From Candidatus Eisenbacteria bacterium (GTDB lineage: Bacteria > Eisenbacteria > RBG-16-71-46), in NCBI GenBank assembly GCA_035712145.1, contig DASTBI010000041.1, positions 1-35,178 on the forward strand: a stretch of DNA of 35,178 bases, written 5' to 3'. The notes beneath the pieces were generated by a model. It was not told the DNA's origin. It made no database searches and worked only from the letters and a program-made list of their open reading frames with translations. The position numbers and the translations under genes were made by a program. Each line of letters starts with the position of its first letter. Position 1 is the stretch's first letter. Positions 1 through 8,608 of the stretch are shown in pieces.

Positions 1-297
1 GCACTCGCCTCGCAGGCGCACCACGAACGCGTACCGGTCCGGCAGCGTGAGATCCACATCGCGCCGCGCCACCGCGTAGCCTCCGCCGTGCGCGAAGTCG
101 AAGTCGATGCGCAGCGCCTTTCCCTTGGCGCCGGTGTCGGAGGAGAGCTTCATGAGCACCCCGTCGGCGGGAACGGCCGACCAGGGCGCGGTGTTCTCGA
201 AGTCATCGACGACGATCGGCGGCACCGCCGCCAGGCCGTTGCGTGGCAGGAGCAGAGCGGCGAGCGCGAGAAGGGCTGCAAGGCATCGCACGCTCAT
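1..297 (-). CDS. Secreted CBM-like (galactose-binding fold) protein, N-terminal part only
   Basis: The ATG at 297 overlaps the stop of the upstream permease gene by 4 bases (ATGA), and the frame stays open to the left edge, giving 99 residues. Residues 1-25 form a signal peptide (a short MSVR start, then an Ala/Leu-rich core ending GLAA). The mature part starts PPIVVDDFEN followed by a Trp, a pattern typical of CBM11/CIA30/discoidin-like jelly-roll domains that follow a signal peptide in glycan-degrading proteins. The rest of the protein, and any catalytic domain, lies outside the window. As the last visible gene of the sugar-transport run it probably acts on or binds the same glycan. The family call rests on a short stretch only. 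Confidence 0.6.
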   Translation of the reverse strand, partial: MSVRCLAALLALAALLLPRNGLAAVPPIVVDDFENTAPWSAVPADGVLMKLSSDTGAKGKALRIDFDFAHGGGYAVARRDVDLTLPDRYAFVVRLRGEC

Positions 298-1115
298 CCC
301 TTGAGACTCCCCATCATGACGCCCCGGATGTACGAGCGCTGGAGCACCAGGAACAGCACCAGCACCGGGATCACGGTGATGACCGAGCCCGCCATCATCA
401 GCTCGGTGTCCTGGACGTGCTCGCCCATCAGGCTCGCCAGCGCCACCGGCAGCGTGAACTTGCGCTCGTCGGAGAGCACGATCAGCGGCCACATGAAGTC
501 GTTCCACTGCGCCATGAAGCTGAACACCGTCCACGTCACCAGGATCGGCCTGAGGAGCGGGAACACGATGGAGCGGAAGATGTGGAGCTCGCTCGCGCCG
601 TCGACCCGCGCGGCGTCGAGCAGCTCGTCGGGGATGCCGAGCGCGTACTGGCGGATCATGAAGATGCCGAAGATGCTGGCGAGCCCCGGAATCATGACCC
701 CTGCAGGCGTGTTGACCAGGCCCATCTTCTGCACCATCAGGAAGAGCGGCAGCATGCCCACCTGCGCCGGCACCACGAGCCCGATCAGGAGCAGGCCGAA
801 CAGCCGGTCACGGCCACCGAAGCGCAGCTTCGCGAAGGCGTATCCCGCCATCGCGTTCAGGACCAGCGACACGCCGGTCGTCACCACCGCGATCAGCAGG
901 CTGTTGAGCATGTTGCGCAGCAGGTCCAGGCGCGTGAACAGCGCCACGTAGTGCTCGGAGGTCGGCGCCGCGGGAAGCATGGGCGGCGGCATCGTGTTGG
1001 CTTCGCCGGGCTTCATGAACGACGCCGCCACCATCCACGCCATCGGCACGAGGGTGAGCACGGCCAAGGCGATCAGCGCCGCGTGGAGCCAGAGGCCCGA
1101 AGCCCGGCGGCTCAT
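294..1115 (-). CDS. Carbohydrate ABC transporter permease, MalG family
   Basis: A 273-residue inner-membrane permease, the usual length for MalG-type proteins. About six hydrophobic segments are visible, starting with residues 7-27. The EAA loop that docks on the ATPase is clear in the C-terminal half (DELLDAARVDGAS, then PLLRP). The protein ends in the MalG-like pattern LQRSYIRGVMMGSLKG. The ATG at 1115 overlaps the stop of the MalF-like gene by 4 bases, which fixes the start. It pairs with that gene and the lipoprotein upstream to import a sugar or oligosaccharide. No ATPase gene is visible in the window, so the energising subunit must be beyond the left edge or shared from elsewhere. Confidence 0.93.
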   Translation of the reverse strand: MSRRASGLWLHAALIALAVLTLVPMAWMVAASFMKPGEANTMPPPMLPAAPTSEHYVALFTRLDLLRNMLNSLLIAVVTTGVSLVLNAMAGYAFAKLRFGGRDRLFGLLLIGLVVPAQVGMLPLFLMVQKMGLVNTPAGVMIPGLASIFGIFMIRQYALGIPDELLDAARVDGASELHIFRSIVFPLLRPILVTWTVFSFMAQWNDFMWPLIVLSDERKFTLPVALASLMGEHVQDTELMMAGSVITVIPVLVLFLVLQRSYIRGVMMGSLKG

Positions 1116-2005
1116 CGGCGCTCTCCCGGCGCCAGCTTGAGCTGGATCCAGGTCCCGACCAGCACCATGGCCAGCAGCACGAAGGCGATCGCCGCGGCGT
1201 AGCCCATGCGCCACCAGCGGAACCCCTGCTCGTACATCAGCAGGATCACGCTCACCGTGCTGCGCAGCGGACCCCCCTGGGTCATCACGTAGGGCTCGGC
1301 GAAGAGCTGGAACTGGCCGATCATGGTGATCACGCCGACGAACAGGAAGGTCGGCGCCAGCGACGGCAGCGTGACGTGGACGAATCGCGACCAGCCCGAG
1401 GCGCCATCGATGCGCGCCGCCTCGTACAGCTCCTCCGGGATGCTCTGCAGGCCCGCCACGAAGATCAGCATGTTGTAGCCGAAGTTCTTCCACACCGCGA
1501 AGAGGACGATCGCCGGCATCGCCCAGTGCGGATCTCCCAGCCAGTCGATGGCCGGCAGGCCGAAGCGCGTGAGGCCCGCGTCGATCAGGCCGTAGCGCGG
1601 GTGGTAGAGGTACTTCCACACGATCGCGACGCCCACCAGCGTGGTCACCACCGGGGCGAAGAACACCACCCGGAAGAGGTCCTTCCAGCGCGCCAGCTTG
1701 GAGCTGACCAGCATCGCCACGCCGAGCGAGGTGAGCACCGACAGCGGTCCGCCGAGCAGCACGAACGTCATCGTGTTGCGCAGGGCGTTGCCGAACTCGC
1801 GGTCGGTGAGGATCCGCCCGTAGTTCTCGAGCCCCACCACCCGCACCGTGGCCGGATCGGCGATCGCGTAGATGTCGAAGTCGGTGAAGCTCAGCACCAG
1901 GCCGATCAGGATCGGGCCGACGAAGAACACCGTGATCAGGCCCAGAGCCGGCGACAGGAAGGCCCAGGCGGCGCGCGCCTCGGCGGCGCGGGCTTCGGCC
2001 CTCAT
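1112..2005 (-). CDS. Carbohydrate ABC transporter permease, MalF/UgpA family
   Basis: A 297-residue inner-membrane permease. A charged Ala/Glu/Arg-rich start is followed by the first membrane segment (about 15-37), and five more hydrophobic segments follow. The EAA loop is present (EELYEAARIDGAS, then LPSLAP). The FTDFDIYAI and VGLENYGRILTD stretches are typical of MalF-type sugar permeases. The ATG at 2005 overlaps the stop of the binding-protein gene by 4 bases. Together with the MalG-like partner it would form the transmembrane channel. Because the order is binding protein, MalF, MalG, the three are almost certainly co-translated. Confidence 0.93.
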   Translation of the reverse strand: MRAEARAAEARAAWAFLSPALGLITVFFVGPILIGLVLSFTDFDIYAIADPATVRVVGLENYGRILTDREFGNALRNTMTFVLLGGPLSVLTSLGVAMLVSSKLARWKDLFRVVFFAPVVTTLVGVAIVWKYLYHPRYGLIDAGLTRFGLPAIDWLGDPHWAMPAIVLFAVWKNFGYNMLIFVAGLQSIPEELYEAARIDGASGWSRFVHVTLPSLAPTFLFVGVITMIGQFQLFAEPYVMTQGGPLRSTVSVILLMYEQGFRWWRMGYAAAIAFVLLAMVLVGTWIQLKLAPGERR

Positions 2006-3294
2006 CCCCCGCTCCCCGTGTGGCTCGCGGCGCGCCGGGTGAGCAGCCAGCGCCGCTTCTCGAGGATGCGATCGACGTCGCGGTCGAGCTCCGCCAGCAC
2101 CGAATCGGGCGGCGTGGTCCCTCGCACGCTCTTCTCGGCCAGCTCCTGGAGACGGATCGCGATCTGCTCCCACTCCGGCACCATGGGCCACGGCGCCACG
2201 CGCTCGAGCTGCGCCTGGAAGGCCACCAGCATCGGATCCGAGGCGATGGTCGAGTCTCGCCAGGCCATGGTGCGCGCCGGCAGGCTGCCGCACAGCCGAT
2301 AGAAGCGGGCCTGCTGATCGGGGCGCGACAGGAACTCGATCAGCGCCCACGCCTGGCCCTTGTGCTTCGAGGTCTTGAACATCACCAGGCTCGAGCCTCC
2401 GGCCATCGACAGCCCCGAGCTCGCTCCGGTCGGTCCCGGCAGCGGCGCCGTTCCCCAGTCGTCCTGGAGGGCTTCCGGAAGCTTGCGACGGAATTCGCCG
2501 AGGTTCCACGGGCCGGTGATCCACATCGAGAAGTAGCCGCGCTCGAACTCCTGGTAGGTATTCGCGATCTCCGTGTTGGACACCGGCGGGGCGAGCCCTT
2601 CCTCGAAGAGATCGACGTAGAACTGGAAGGCGCGGCGGAACTCGGAACCGCTGAAGGCGCCGCGCGTCATGCGCTCGGCGAGCAGGGGCGACCCGGCCTG
2701 GAGCCCGAAGATCATCGGCTGGGTCCATTCGTTGACCGGAAGGAGGATCGCGTAGCGCCGGTCGCCCACCCGGCGCTTGAGCGCGCGCATCGCGGCGCGC
2801 CAGCCTTCCCAGGTCTGCGGGATCGAGTCGTAGCCGGCCTCGCGCAGGATGTCCTTGCGGTAGAAGATCAGGCGCGTGTCGACGTACCACGGCACGCCAT
2901 ACGGCATGTGATCGACCACGTTGGTCGCCCAGATGCCGCTGAAGAAGGCGTTCGGCCGGACTTCCTCCGAGTGCGCGAGATAGGGGTCGAGCGCTTCGAG
3001 CGCCTGGAGCGCCTGGAACTCCGCGATCCACGTGTTGCCGAGCTGGGCGACGTCGGGGCTCGAGCGGCCGACGTGCGAGGTCAGCAGCTTTTCGTGGGCG
3101 GCCGTCCACGGGATCTGCTGCACCTCGACATGGACGCCGGGGTGCTCCTTCTCGAAGTCACGCACCAGCTCCTGCACCACCTCGCCTTCGCGGCCCATGG
3201 CCCAGAAGCGGATCGTCACGCCGCGATGGGCGGGCTGGCACGAGAGGATGAGCGGGATGGCGAGCGCTGCGAGAAAGGTGACGCGGGCCGTCAC
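2002..3294 (-). CDS. Extracellular sugar-binding lipoprotein (family 1 solute-binding protein)
   Basis: A 430-residue ABC-transporter binding protein. A hydrophobic leader ends in ILSC, a lipobox-like site whose Cys (about residue 19) would be lipidated and anchor the protein in the periplasm. The mature part starts with the family-typical TIRFWAMGREGE, then shows ELVRDFEKEHPGV and a C-terminal section with ALIEFLSRPDQQARFY, all standard for MalE/UgpB-like proteins. The start is GTG at 3294, overlapping the previous stop as GTGA; no nearby ATG would keep the full leader. Trp and aromatic residues in the middle (YGVPWYVDTRLIFYRKD) fit a sugar pocket. The ligand cannot be read from the sequence. 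From context it is likely an oligosaccharide released by the adjacent glycoamylase-family enzymes. Confidence 0.92.
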   Translation of the reverse strand: MTARVTFLAALAIPLILSCQPAHRGVTIRFWAMGREGEVVQELVRDFEKEHPGVHVEVQQIPWTAAHEKLLTSHVGRSSPDVAQLGNTWIAEFQALQALEALDPYLAHSEEVRPNAFFSGIWATNVVDHMPYGVPWYVDTRLIFYRKDILREAGYDSIPQTWEGWRAAMRALKRRVGDRRYAILLPVNEWTQPMIFGLQAGSPLLAERMTRGAFSGSEFRRAFQFYVDLFEEGLAPPVSNTEIANTYQEFERGYFSMWITGPWNLGEFRRKLPEALQDDWGTAPLPGPTGASSGLSMAGGSSLVMFKTSKHKGQAWALIEFLSRPDQQARFYRLCGSLPARTMAWRDSTIASDPMLVAFQAQLERVAPWPMVPEWEQIAIRLQELAEKSVRGTTPPDSVLAELDRDVDRILEKRRWLLTRRAASHTGSGG

Positions 3295-4763
3295 GGGCCG
3301 GCCTTGGCGGGAACGCCCGCCGCCTCGGCCGTCTGCGCGCGATCGATCCAGCCTCCGGTGAAACCGGCGCGCTTCAAGCCGCGCACGATGTGCGGATTGG
3401 TGCGCAGGACCTTCCACACCAGGCCGGTCCGGTGGTTCTCGATCATCGCCAGGATGGGACCCTGGTCGATGCCGAGATAGTCGGTGTCGAACCAGCCCAC
3501 ACCCGCCACGACTCGCCCATGCTGAACCTTCACCACGCGGTCGAAGGTCGGGTTGAGCGCGTCCACGAAGCCGTAGGTCGAGAACACGTCCGGCCCGTAC
3601 CTGCGGCGGATCGCCATCAGAGCGTCCACCGTGGGCTTCGGCGCGAACGGGATCGAGCCGCCGAGCGCGGTCGGCGACACCGTGCCGTCGTCCACGATCT
3701 CGGTGAACGACGCGCCACGGGCGGCGTAGGTGCGAAACGTCCGCGACCGCCCCTGCATCTCGAGCGTCGCATCCACCGGCCCGTCGCACGCCGTGAGCCC
3801 CCACAGCTCGGGACCGTAGCCCTTGAAGCCCGCGGGATTGGCGATGGCGTAGGCGCGCTGGGCGAGCGTCGCGCGACGCGAGTTCTCGAAGTAGTCGATG
3901 CCTTTGCCGCGCATGTATGGGTCGCGGATGCCGCGAAAGTCGATCCATACGTGAGAGTACTGATGGCCGAAGAGCGGCGCGAAGCCCAGGTGTGGCTGAC
4001 CGTGAAAGGTTCCCCAGCGGTAGCCCTTCGCCCACGCCGGCCACACCGCGGGATCGATCGCGTGGGTTGGCGATCCGAGTGCCAGGACGTGGAGGATCAT
4101 GGTCTCGTTGAGGCCTCGCCAGTCGTAGGGCAGGTGCCCGCTCTCCGGGTTCCAGCCGAGCGCGACCAGTGGCGGTCGCGGCTGGGCCCAGCGCCAATCG
4201 ACACGCCGGTAGATCGCCTCGGCCAGGTCGCGAATGCTCTTCTCGACCGGATCGTCGCGATCGAAGTACGACTGGCAGAAGAGCGCTCCCGCGAGCAGCA
4301 GCGCCGTGTCCATCGTCGACAGCTCCACCTTCTCGAAGCGATGACCGGTCCTGGGGTCGAGGAAGTGGTAGAAGAAGCCGCGATACCCGGTGCTGCCCGC
4401 GGCGGCGGTGTCCTGCTTCGCTTCGTGGAAGAACCGAAGCGTGCGACGCGTGCGCTCGGCCGCCGCGGCGCGCGTCACCCATCCGTGCTCGGCTCCGATC
4501 GGATAGGCGGTGAGCGCGAACCCGACGGCGCCGACGCTGATGAACGACTGGGTCGGCCACCGATCGGGCGTGAGACCGGTCAGCGAATCGCTCAGGTCCC
4601 AGAAGTAGCGGAAGGTCCGCTCCGCCAGCGTGTCGAGGAACGCGTGGGCGGCCGGCGAGAGCGTCTCGCCGCCACGCTCGGGAGGCGCCGCGACCTTGGG
4701 ACCGGCCGAGATCGCGAGCAGTGCGAGGAACGTGACCGCGAAGCCGGCGCGACGGAAGCTCAC
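3291..4763 (-). CDS. Glycoamylase-family glycoside hydrolase (PF10091, GH144-like), no sorting tail
   Basis: A 490-residue protein with an N-terminal signal peptide (about 1-25) and one long alpha-helical-barrel domain. Signatures of the putative glucoamylase family are FRYFWDLSDSLTGL near residue 52, a VELSTMDTALLLAG motif with an acidic residue near 147, YDWRGLNETMILHVLALGSP near 213-232, FGHQYSHVWIDFR near 265, YFENSRRATLAQRAY near 291 and GIDQGPILAMIENHRTGLVW near the C-terminus. GH144 enzymes with this domain are endo-beta-1,2-glucanases; the exact substrate here is inferred. The GTG start at 4763 overlaps the LacI stop (GTGA). It lacks the FlgD-like tail of its paralogue at 5863-7551, so it is likely periplasmic and acts on fragments already imported. 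Confidence 0.88.
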   Translation of the reverse strand: MSFRRAGFAVTFLALLAISAGPKVAAPPERGGETLSPAAHAFLDTLAERTFRYFWDLSDSLTGLTPDRWPTQSFISVGAVGFALTAYPIGAEHGWVTRAAAAERTRRTLRFFHEAKQDTAAAGSTGYRGFFYHFLDPRTGHRFEKVELSTMDTALLLAGALFCQSYFDRDDPVEKSIRDLAEAIYRRVDWRWAQPRPPLVALGWNPESGHLPYDWRGLNETMILHVLALGSPTHAIDPAVWPAWAKGYRWGTFHGQPHLGFAPLFGHQYSHVWIDFRGIRDPYMRGKGIDYFENSRRATLAQRAYAIANPAGFKGYGPELWGLTACDGPVDATLEMQGRSRTFRTYAARGASFTEIVDDGTVSPTALGGSIPFAPKPTVDALMAIRRRYGPDVFSTYGFVDALNPTFDRVVKVQHGRVVAGVGWFDTDYLGIDQGPILAMIENHRTGLVWKVLRTNPHIVRGLKRAGFTGGWIDRAQTAEAAGVPAKAGP

Positions 4764-5830
4764 GTGTTGAAGCCCCCGCGCGCCGGTGGAGGGACGGCGT
4801 GGCGCCGCTCCCAGCGGGTGCGCGAAGCGGCTTTGCTGGGTGGCGCCGAGCCGCAGGACGCCCGGATCACCAGCGTGGTGGGCAGCACCTCGCGACGCGG
4901 CCCCTGGATCGGTCGCGGTCCGGTGAGCAGCTGCACCGCGCGCTGCCCGAGGGCCAGCATGTCCACGTGCACGGTGGTGAGCGGCGGCGTGAGGAAGCGC
5001 GCGAGCGGGATGTCGTCGAAGGCCGCCACCGCGAGATCGCCCGGGACCTTGATCGAAGCGTCCTGCAGCGCTCCCAGCACTCCGACCGCCATGTGATCGT
5101 TGGCGACGAACACCGCGGTGGGCCGCGGCCTCTGCTTGAGCAGCAGCGTGGCGGCTTCGTAGCCCGAGCTCTCCGTGAAGTTCCCGTGCGCCTCGAGCAC
5201 CGGGTCGGTGTCGATCCCCGAGTCGCGCAGCGCGCCACGATAACCCTCGAGGCGCTGGTGGGCGTCGATGTTGCCGGGGGGCCCGGTGACGGTCGCGATC
5301 CGCCGATGACCGAGCGAGACCAGATGGCGAACCATCGCGTGAGCGCCCTCGAAATTGGCGATCGAGATGCTGTCGCATCCCACGACCTGGACTTCGGGGT
5401 TGAGCAGCACGGTGGGAATGGCGCCGGCGCCTTGCCGCAGCGCCTCGGAGGCGTCGACGTCGGGCGTCATCACGATGAGCCCGTCGATGCGGCCGCGCAC
5501 CGCGCGCAGCACCGAGGTCAGGTCTTCCGGACTGGCGGTGAAGCTCGAGACCATGAGGTGCAGCCTCTGCTGGCGCGCCGCGAGATCGATGCCGCGGATC
5601 ACCTCCGAGAAGAACTCGCCGTGCAGGTCGGGCAGCAGCACGCCGAGCGCGTGGGTCCGATTCGTGATCAGGCTTCGCGCGGTTCCATTGGGCCAGTAGC
5701 CCAGGCGATTGGCGGCCGCCACGACCCGCTCGCGCGTCGTTTCGCTGACTCGCGAGTGGTCGTTGAACACCCGCGACACCGTCGCCACCGACACGCGGCT
5801 CGCCCGTGCCACATCACGGATCGTCGGCAT
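4760..5830 (-). CDS. LacI-family transcriptional regulator
   Basis: A 356-residue repressor-type protein. Residues 1-55 are a textbook LacI DNA-binding domain: the helix-turn-helix TIRDVARASRVSVATVSRVF, then the hinge-helix region ending in RLGYWPNGTARSLITNRT. Residues 60-330 form the periplasmic-binding-like sugar sensor (ALGVLLPDLHGEFFSEVIRG, VGCDSISIANFEGA, TAVFVANDHMAVGVLGAL, AFDDIPLARFLTPPLTTV). A tail of about 30 residues rich in Arg and Pro follows the usual end. The AGGAGG 11 bases before the ATG at 5830 supports the start. It sits inside the glycan operon, and the only convincing LacI-type operator in the intergenic DNA of the window is at 19355-19368, so it probably represses the operon and itself and is released by a sugar. 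Confidence 0.95.
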   Translation of the reverse strand: MPTIRDVARASRVSVATVSRVFNDHSRVSETTRERVVAAANRLGYWPNGTARSLITNRTHALGVLLPDLHGEFFSEVIRGIDLAARQQRLHLMVSSFTASPEDLTSVLRAVRGRIDGLIVMTPDVDASEALRQGAGAIPTVLLNPEVQVVGCDSISIANFEGAHAMVRHLVSLGHRRIATVTGPPGNIDAHQRLEGYRGALRDSGIDTDPVLEAHGNFTESSGYEAATLLLKQRPRPTAVFVANDHMAVGVLGALQDASIKVPGDLAVAAFDDIPLARFLTPPLTTVHVDMLALGQRAVQLLTGPRPIQGPRREVLPTTLVIRASCGSAPPSKAASRTRWERRHAVPPPARGGFNT

Positions 5831-5862
5831 GGATTTTTCGGCCTCCTCGGATCAGCGCGCGC

Positions 5863-7551
5863 TCAGCGCATCAACACGCCACGGCCGCTCGCCACGGCCA
5901 CTCCTGGAATCTCCAGGCGGTACCAGTAGACCCCGTTTGGAAGACTGTCGGCGTCGAAATGCGCGACGTGCTCGCCCGCCAGCTGCCACCCATCGACCAG
6001 GCGCGCCACTTCGCGGCCCGTCAGATCGTGCACCGTGAGGCGGACCGTGCCGGCCTCGCGCAGGCGATAGCGCAAGGTCGCGCGCGCCGTGAACGGATTG
6101 GGGCCGGTGCGAAGATCGAGTCCTGCGGCGCGCGGCGGATCGTCCACGCCGGTGACCTTGGTGAAGCCCGCGCGCTGGAGGCCGAGCTGGATGGGCGAGT
6201 TCCTCATGAACCGGTCCCACACCCGGCCGGTGCGGTAGTTCTCGATCATCAGGATCATCGGACCCTGGTCGATCCCCAGCCAGTCGGTCGCGAACCAGTC
6301 GGGATTGCGGCCGAGGTTCATGCCGTCCCTGAATCCATAGGCGCCCCAGAACTTGGGCCCGGTCGGCACCGCGGGATTGATCGGCGCGCTCTTGTAGGTG
6401 TCCCACAGGTACTGGAGCGTGGGCAGGCACACCTCGGGCGCGAACGGGATCGAGCTGATCGCGGCCGTCGGCGCGACGGTGCCGTCGTCGTTCTGCGGCG
6501 GCGGCGCGCCGCGGGCGTTATAGCATGGTGGCGCACTACAGCCAGGCGCAGTGGTCCCATCTCCGGCGGTGAGCCCCCAGTAGTTCGCGTGGTATCCCGC
6601 GGGCTGGGTCCCGCCGGTCTTGAGTCCGGGGTTGAGGATGCAGTACTGCCGCTGGGCCAGCGTCGCATGGCGTGAGTTCTCGAAGTAATCCAGATTCCTC
6701 GCCGCCATGTACGCGTCGCGGCGGTTGCGGAAGTCGATCCAGCAGTGCGAATACTGGTGCCCGAAGAGTGGCGCGAAGATCACGTAGGCCGGGGTATAGA
6801 AGGTGCCGGCGCCGACCTGCGGCGATTGATAGTTGTAACCGCTGGTCCACGCGTTCCATGTCGCGGTCGGAACCGGGAAGGTCGGCGAGCCGAGCGCCAG
6901 GATGTTGAGGATCATCCCCTCGCTGTAGCCGATCCAGTCGTAGGGCAGGAACGTGCCTGCCCCGCCGTTCGGCTTCCAGCCGTGGCGAATGGCGTTGTTC
7001 CCGGGATTGCGAATCCACTCCCAGTCCACGCGGTCGTAGATCTGCCCCGCCAGCGTTCGGATCTGGACTTCGTTGGGATCGGGTCCGTCGAAGTACACCT
7101 TGGCGTCGAGGATCCCGGCCAGCAGCAGCGCGGTGTCGATCGTGGACAGCTCCGTGTCCCAGGACACCATCCGTAATCCGGTGTTCATGTCGAGGAAGTG
7201 ATAGAAGAAGCCCTTGTAGCCGATGGTCCCGCTGGTCGCGGTGCCCTGAGGCAGGGTCCAGAAGGTGTTCAAGGTCGTGGCGACGCGCGCCGCCCCTTCC
7301 GCCCGGGTGATCCACCCGTGATCGATCCCGATGCAGATCGCGGAGAGCCCGAAGCCCACCGCCGCGATGCTGGCGGGCGAGCCGCCCTGGCTGCGATCGC
7401 GAATCAGCCCGTTCGTGGCATTCGCCTGATCCCAGAAGTAGCGGAAGGCGGTGTACTGGACCGAGTCCATCACCGCGTCGATCGTCTGCGCTCGCGCGAC
7501 CGGCGCCCACAGCGCCGATGCGGTCAGTATGGCCAGAAGCATGCGTCGCAT
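5863..7551 (-). CDS. Secreted glycoamylase-family glycoside hydrolase with FlgD/T9SS-like C-terminal tail
   Basis: A 562-residue protein. Residues 1-22 are a signal peptide ending in ARAQ. The catalytic domain (about 25-470) shows the same motifs as its paralogue at 3291-4763: FRYFWDQANATNGLI, DTELSTIDTALLLAG, YDWIGYSEGMILNILALGSP, FGHQYSHCWIDFRNRRD, YFENSRHATLAQRQY and GIDQGPMILMIENYRTGRVW. It carries an extra Pro/Cys-rich loop (APGCSAPPCYNARG). The last 85 residues or so are a FlgD-Ig / Por-secretion-like domain (TGPNPFTARATLRYRL, then DLTGREVARL and GVYWYRLEI, ending GVLMR), which suggests export to the cell surface. The start is ATG at 7551 (MRRMLL) with GAGAGGAC just upstream. Longer in-frame starts lie in the spacer and carry no signal peptide. 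Likely the surface enzyme that makes the first cuts. Confidence 0.88.
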   Translation of the reverse strand: MRRMLLAILTASALWAPVARAQTIDAVMDSVQYTAFRYFWDQANATNGLIRDRSQGGSPASIAAVGFGLSAICIGIDHGWITRAEGAARVATTLNTFWTLPQGTATSGTIGYKGFFYHFLDMNTGLRMVSWDTELSTIDTALLLAGILDAKVYFDGPDPNEVQIRTLAGQIYDRVDWEWIRNPGNNAIRHGWKPNGGAGTFLPYDWIGYSEGMILNILALGSPTFPVPTATWNAWTSGYNYQSPQVGAGTFYTPAYVIFAPLFGHQYSHCWIDFRNRRDAYMAARNLDYFENSRHATLAQRQYCILNPGLKTGGTQPAGYHANYWGLTAGDGTTAPGCSAPPCYNARGAPPPQNDDGTVAPTAAISSIPFAPEVCLPTLQYLWDTYKSAPINPAVPTGPKFWGAYGFRDGMNLGRNPDWFATDWLGIDQGPMILMIENYRTGRVWDRFMRNSPIQLGLQRAGFTKVTGVDDPPRAAGLDLRTGPNPFTARATLRYRLREAGTVRLTVHDLTGREVARLVDGWQLAGEHVAHFDADSLPNGVYWYRLEIPGVAVASGRGVLMR

Positions 7552-7576
7552 GTCGTCCTCTCGTAGGCCCCCTGAA

Positions 7577-8608
7577 TCAGAAGCCGAATCCCAGCGTGAA
7601 GCGCGACACACTGCCGAGCCGGCCGTGGTCCGCCCACGCATAGTCGATGTGATACTGGAAATCCCCGTAATGGCTGGCGAACCCCGCGCCCGCCGTCAGC
7701 CCTTCCTCGGAGTCGGTCTGGAACGCGTTCTGGAAGCCCGCGCGCACGGCGAGCTGGCGGTTGATCAAGAGCTCGCTCCCGAAACTCATGCTGCCCGAAT
7801 TGTCGTTGGGATGGAGCGCATCGGCCTCCAGTGTCAGCCGAGCGTTCTGGGACAGCTGGAACGGCGCGCCGATCCCCACCCGGAAGAGGATCGGCACCGG
7901 GAAGTCGCCCGTCACCACTTCGCCGGGCAGCGTGCCGTTGTCCCCATAGCGTGACGGGTCCTGGTCGTACGTGATGCGCAGGTCGCGCCCGTCGTAGCCG
8001 GCCTGCGTGCCGAAGTTGGAGAGGCTCGCGCCGATGTGCAGCCCGTTGTCCGCGACTTGGTAGAGCGTCCCGACCGACATGGTGAAGGCGGCCGAGCTGC
8101 TGTGCCAGATCGACTCCTGCGCGTAGGTGAGCTGACCTCCGGCCGCGAACCGGTCCGTGATCCGCATCCCGTAGCCCAGCCCGATCGCAACATCGGACAC
8201 CGTGAACCGCTCCCCGGTGCCGTACGGCTGGTCCACCGTGCGCACGGTCATCTCGCCCGAGTTGAGCGAGGTGAGCGAAGCGTAGACGCTCCCCCACTTG
8301 CCCATCGGGATCGTTCCGGCGATATAGGCGTAGCGGATGTCCGCCAGCCAGGTGCTGTGGGTGAAGGTGACCTGGTAGTGGTCCACGTCCGCGATCGCGG
8401 CCGCGTTGTAGTAGACCCCGTCGAGACCGGTCGCCATCGCCACGCCTGCGTTTCCCATGCCCGAAAGGCGTCCGCTCGGCTCGATCTGGAGGAACGCCCC
8501 CATGGTGGTCCCGGTCTTGGTCTGCGCCAGAGCCGGCGCGGTCCATGCCGCGGCCAGACCCAGCATCAGGGCGCCGAGCGCCCGCTTCTTCGCCGCGGAC
8601 GAGGTCAT
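7577..8608 (-). CDS. PorV/PorQ-family outer-membrane beta-barrel protein
   Basis: A 343-residue protein with a signal peptide (about 1-29, ending ALAQ). The start of the mature part, AFLQIEPSGRLSGMGNAGVAMATGLDGVYYNAAAI, matches the PorV/PorQ/UPF0164 family: a Gly-rich hatch segment with an Asn-Pro/Ala-Ala-like motif. The rest is alternating beta-strand sequence ending in Phe (LGSVSRFTLGFGF), as in outer-membrane barrels. The ATG at 8608 overlaps the stop of the upstream 1093-residue protein by 4 bases. In Bacteroidota, PorV helps hand type IX cargo to the attachment machinery. Here the neighbours carry FlgD-like tails, so a role in surface display of the operon's own enzymes is possible. That role is inference, as is the alternative of a FadL-like channel. 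Confidence 0.85.
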   Translation of the reverse strand: MTSSAAKKRALGALMLGLAAAWTAPALAQTKTGTTMGAFLQIEPSGRLSGMGNAGVAMATGLDGVYYNAAAIADVDHYQVTFTHSTWLADIRYAYIAGTIPMGKWGSVYASLTSLNSGEMTVRTVDQPYGTGERFTVSDVAIGLGYGMRITDRFAAGGQLTYAQESIWHSSSAAFTMSVGTLYQVADNGLHIGASLSNFGTQAGYDGRDLRITYDQDPSRYGDNGTLPGEVVTGDFPVPILFRVGIGAPFQLSQNARLTLEADALHPNDNSGSMSFGSELLINRQLAVRAGFQNAFQTDSEEGLTAGAGFASHYGDFQYHIDYAWADHGRLGSVSRFTLGFGF

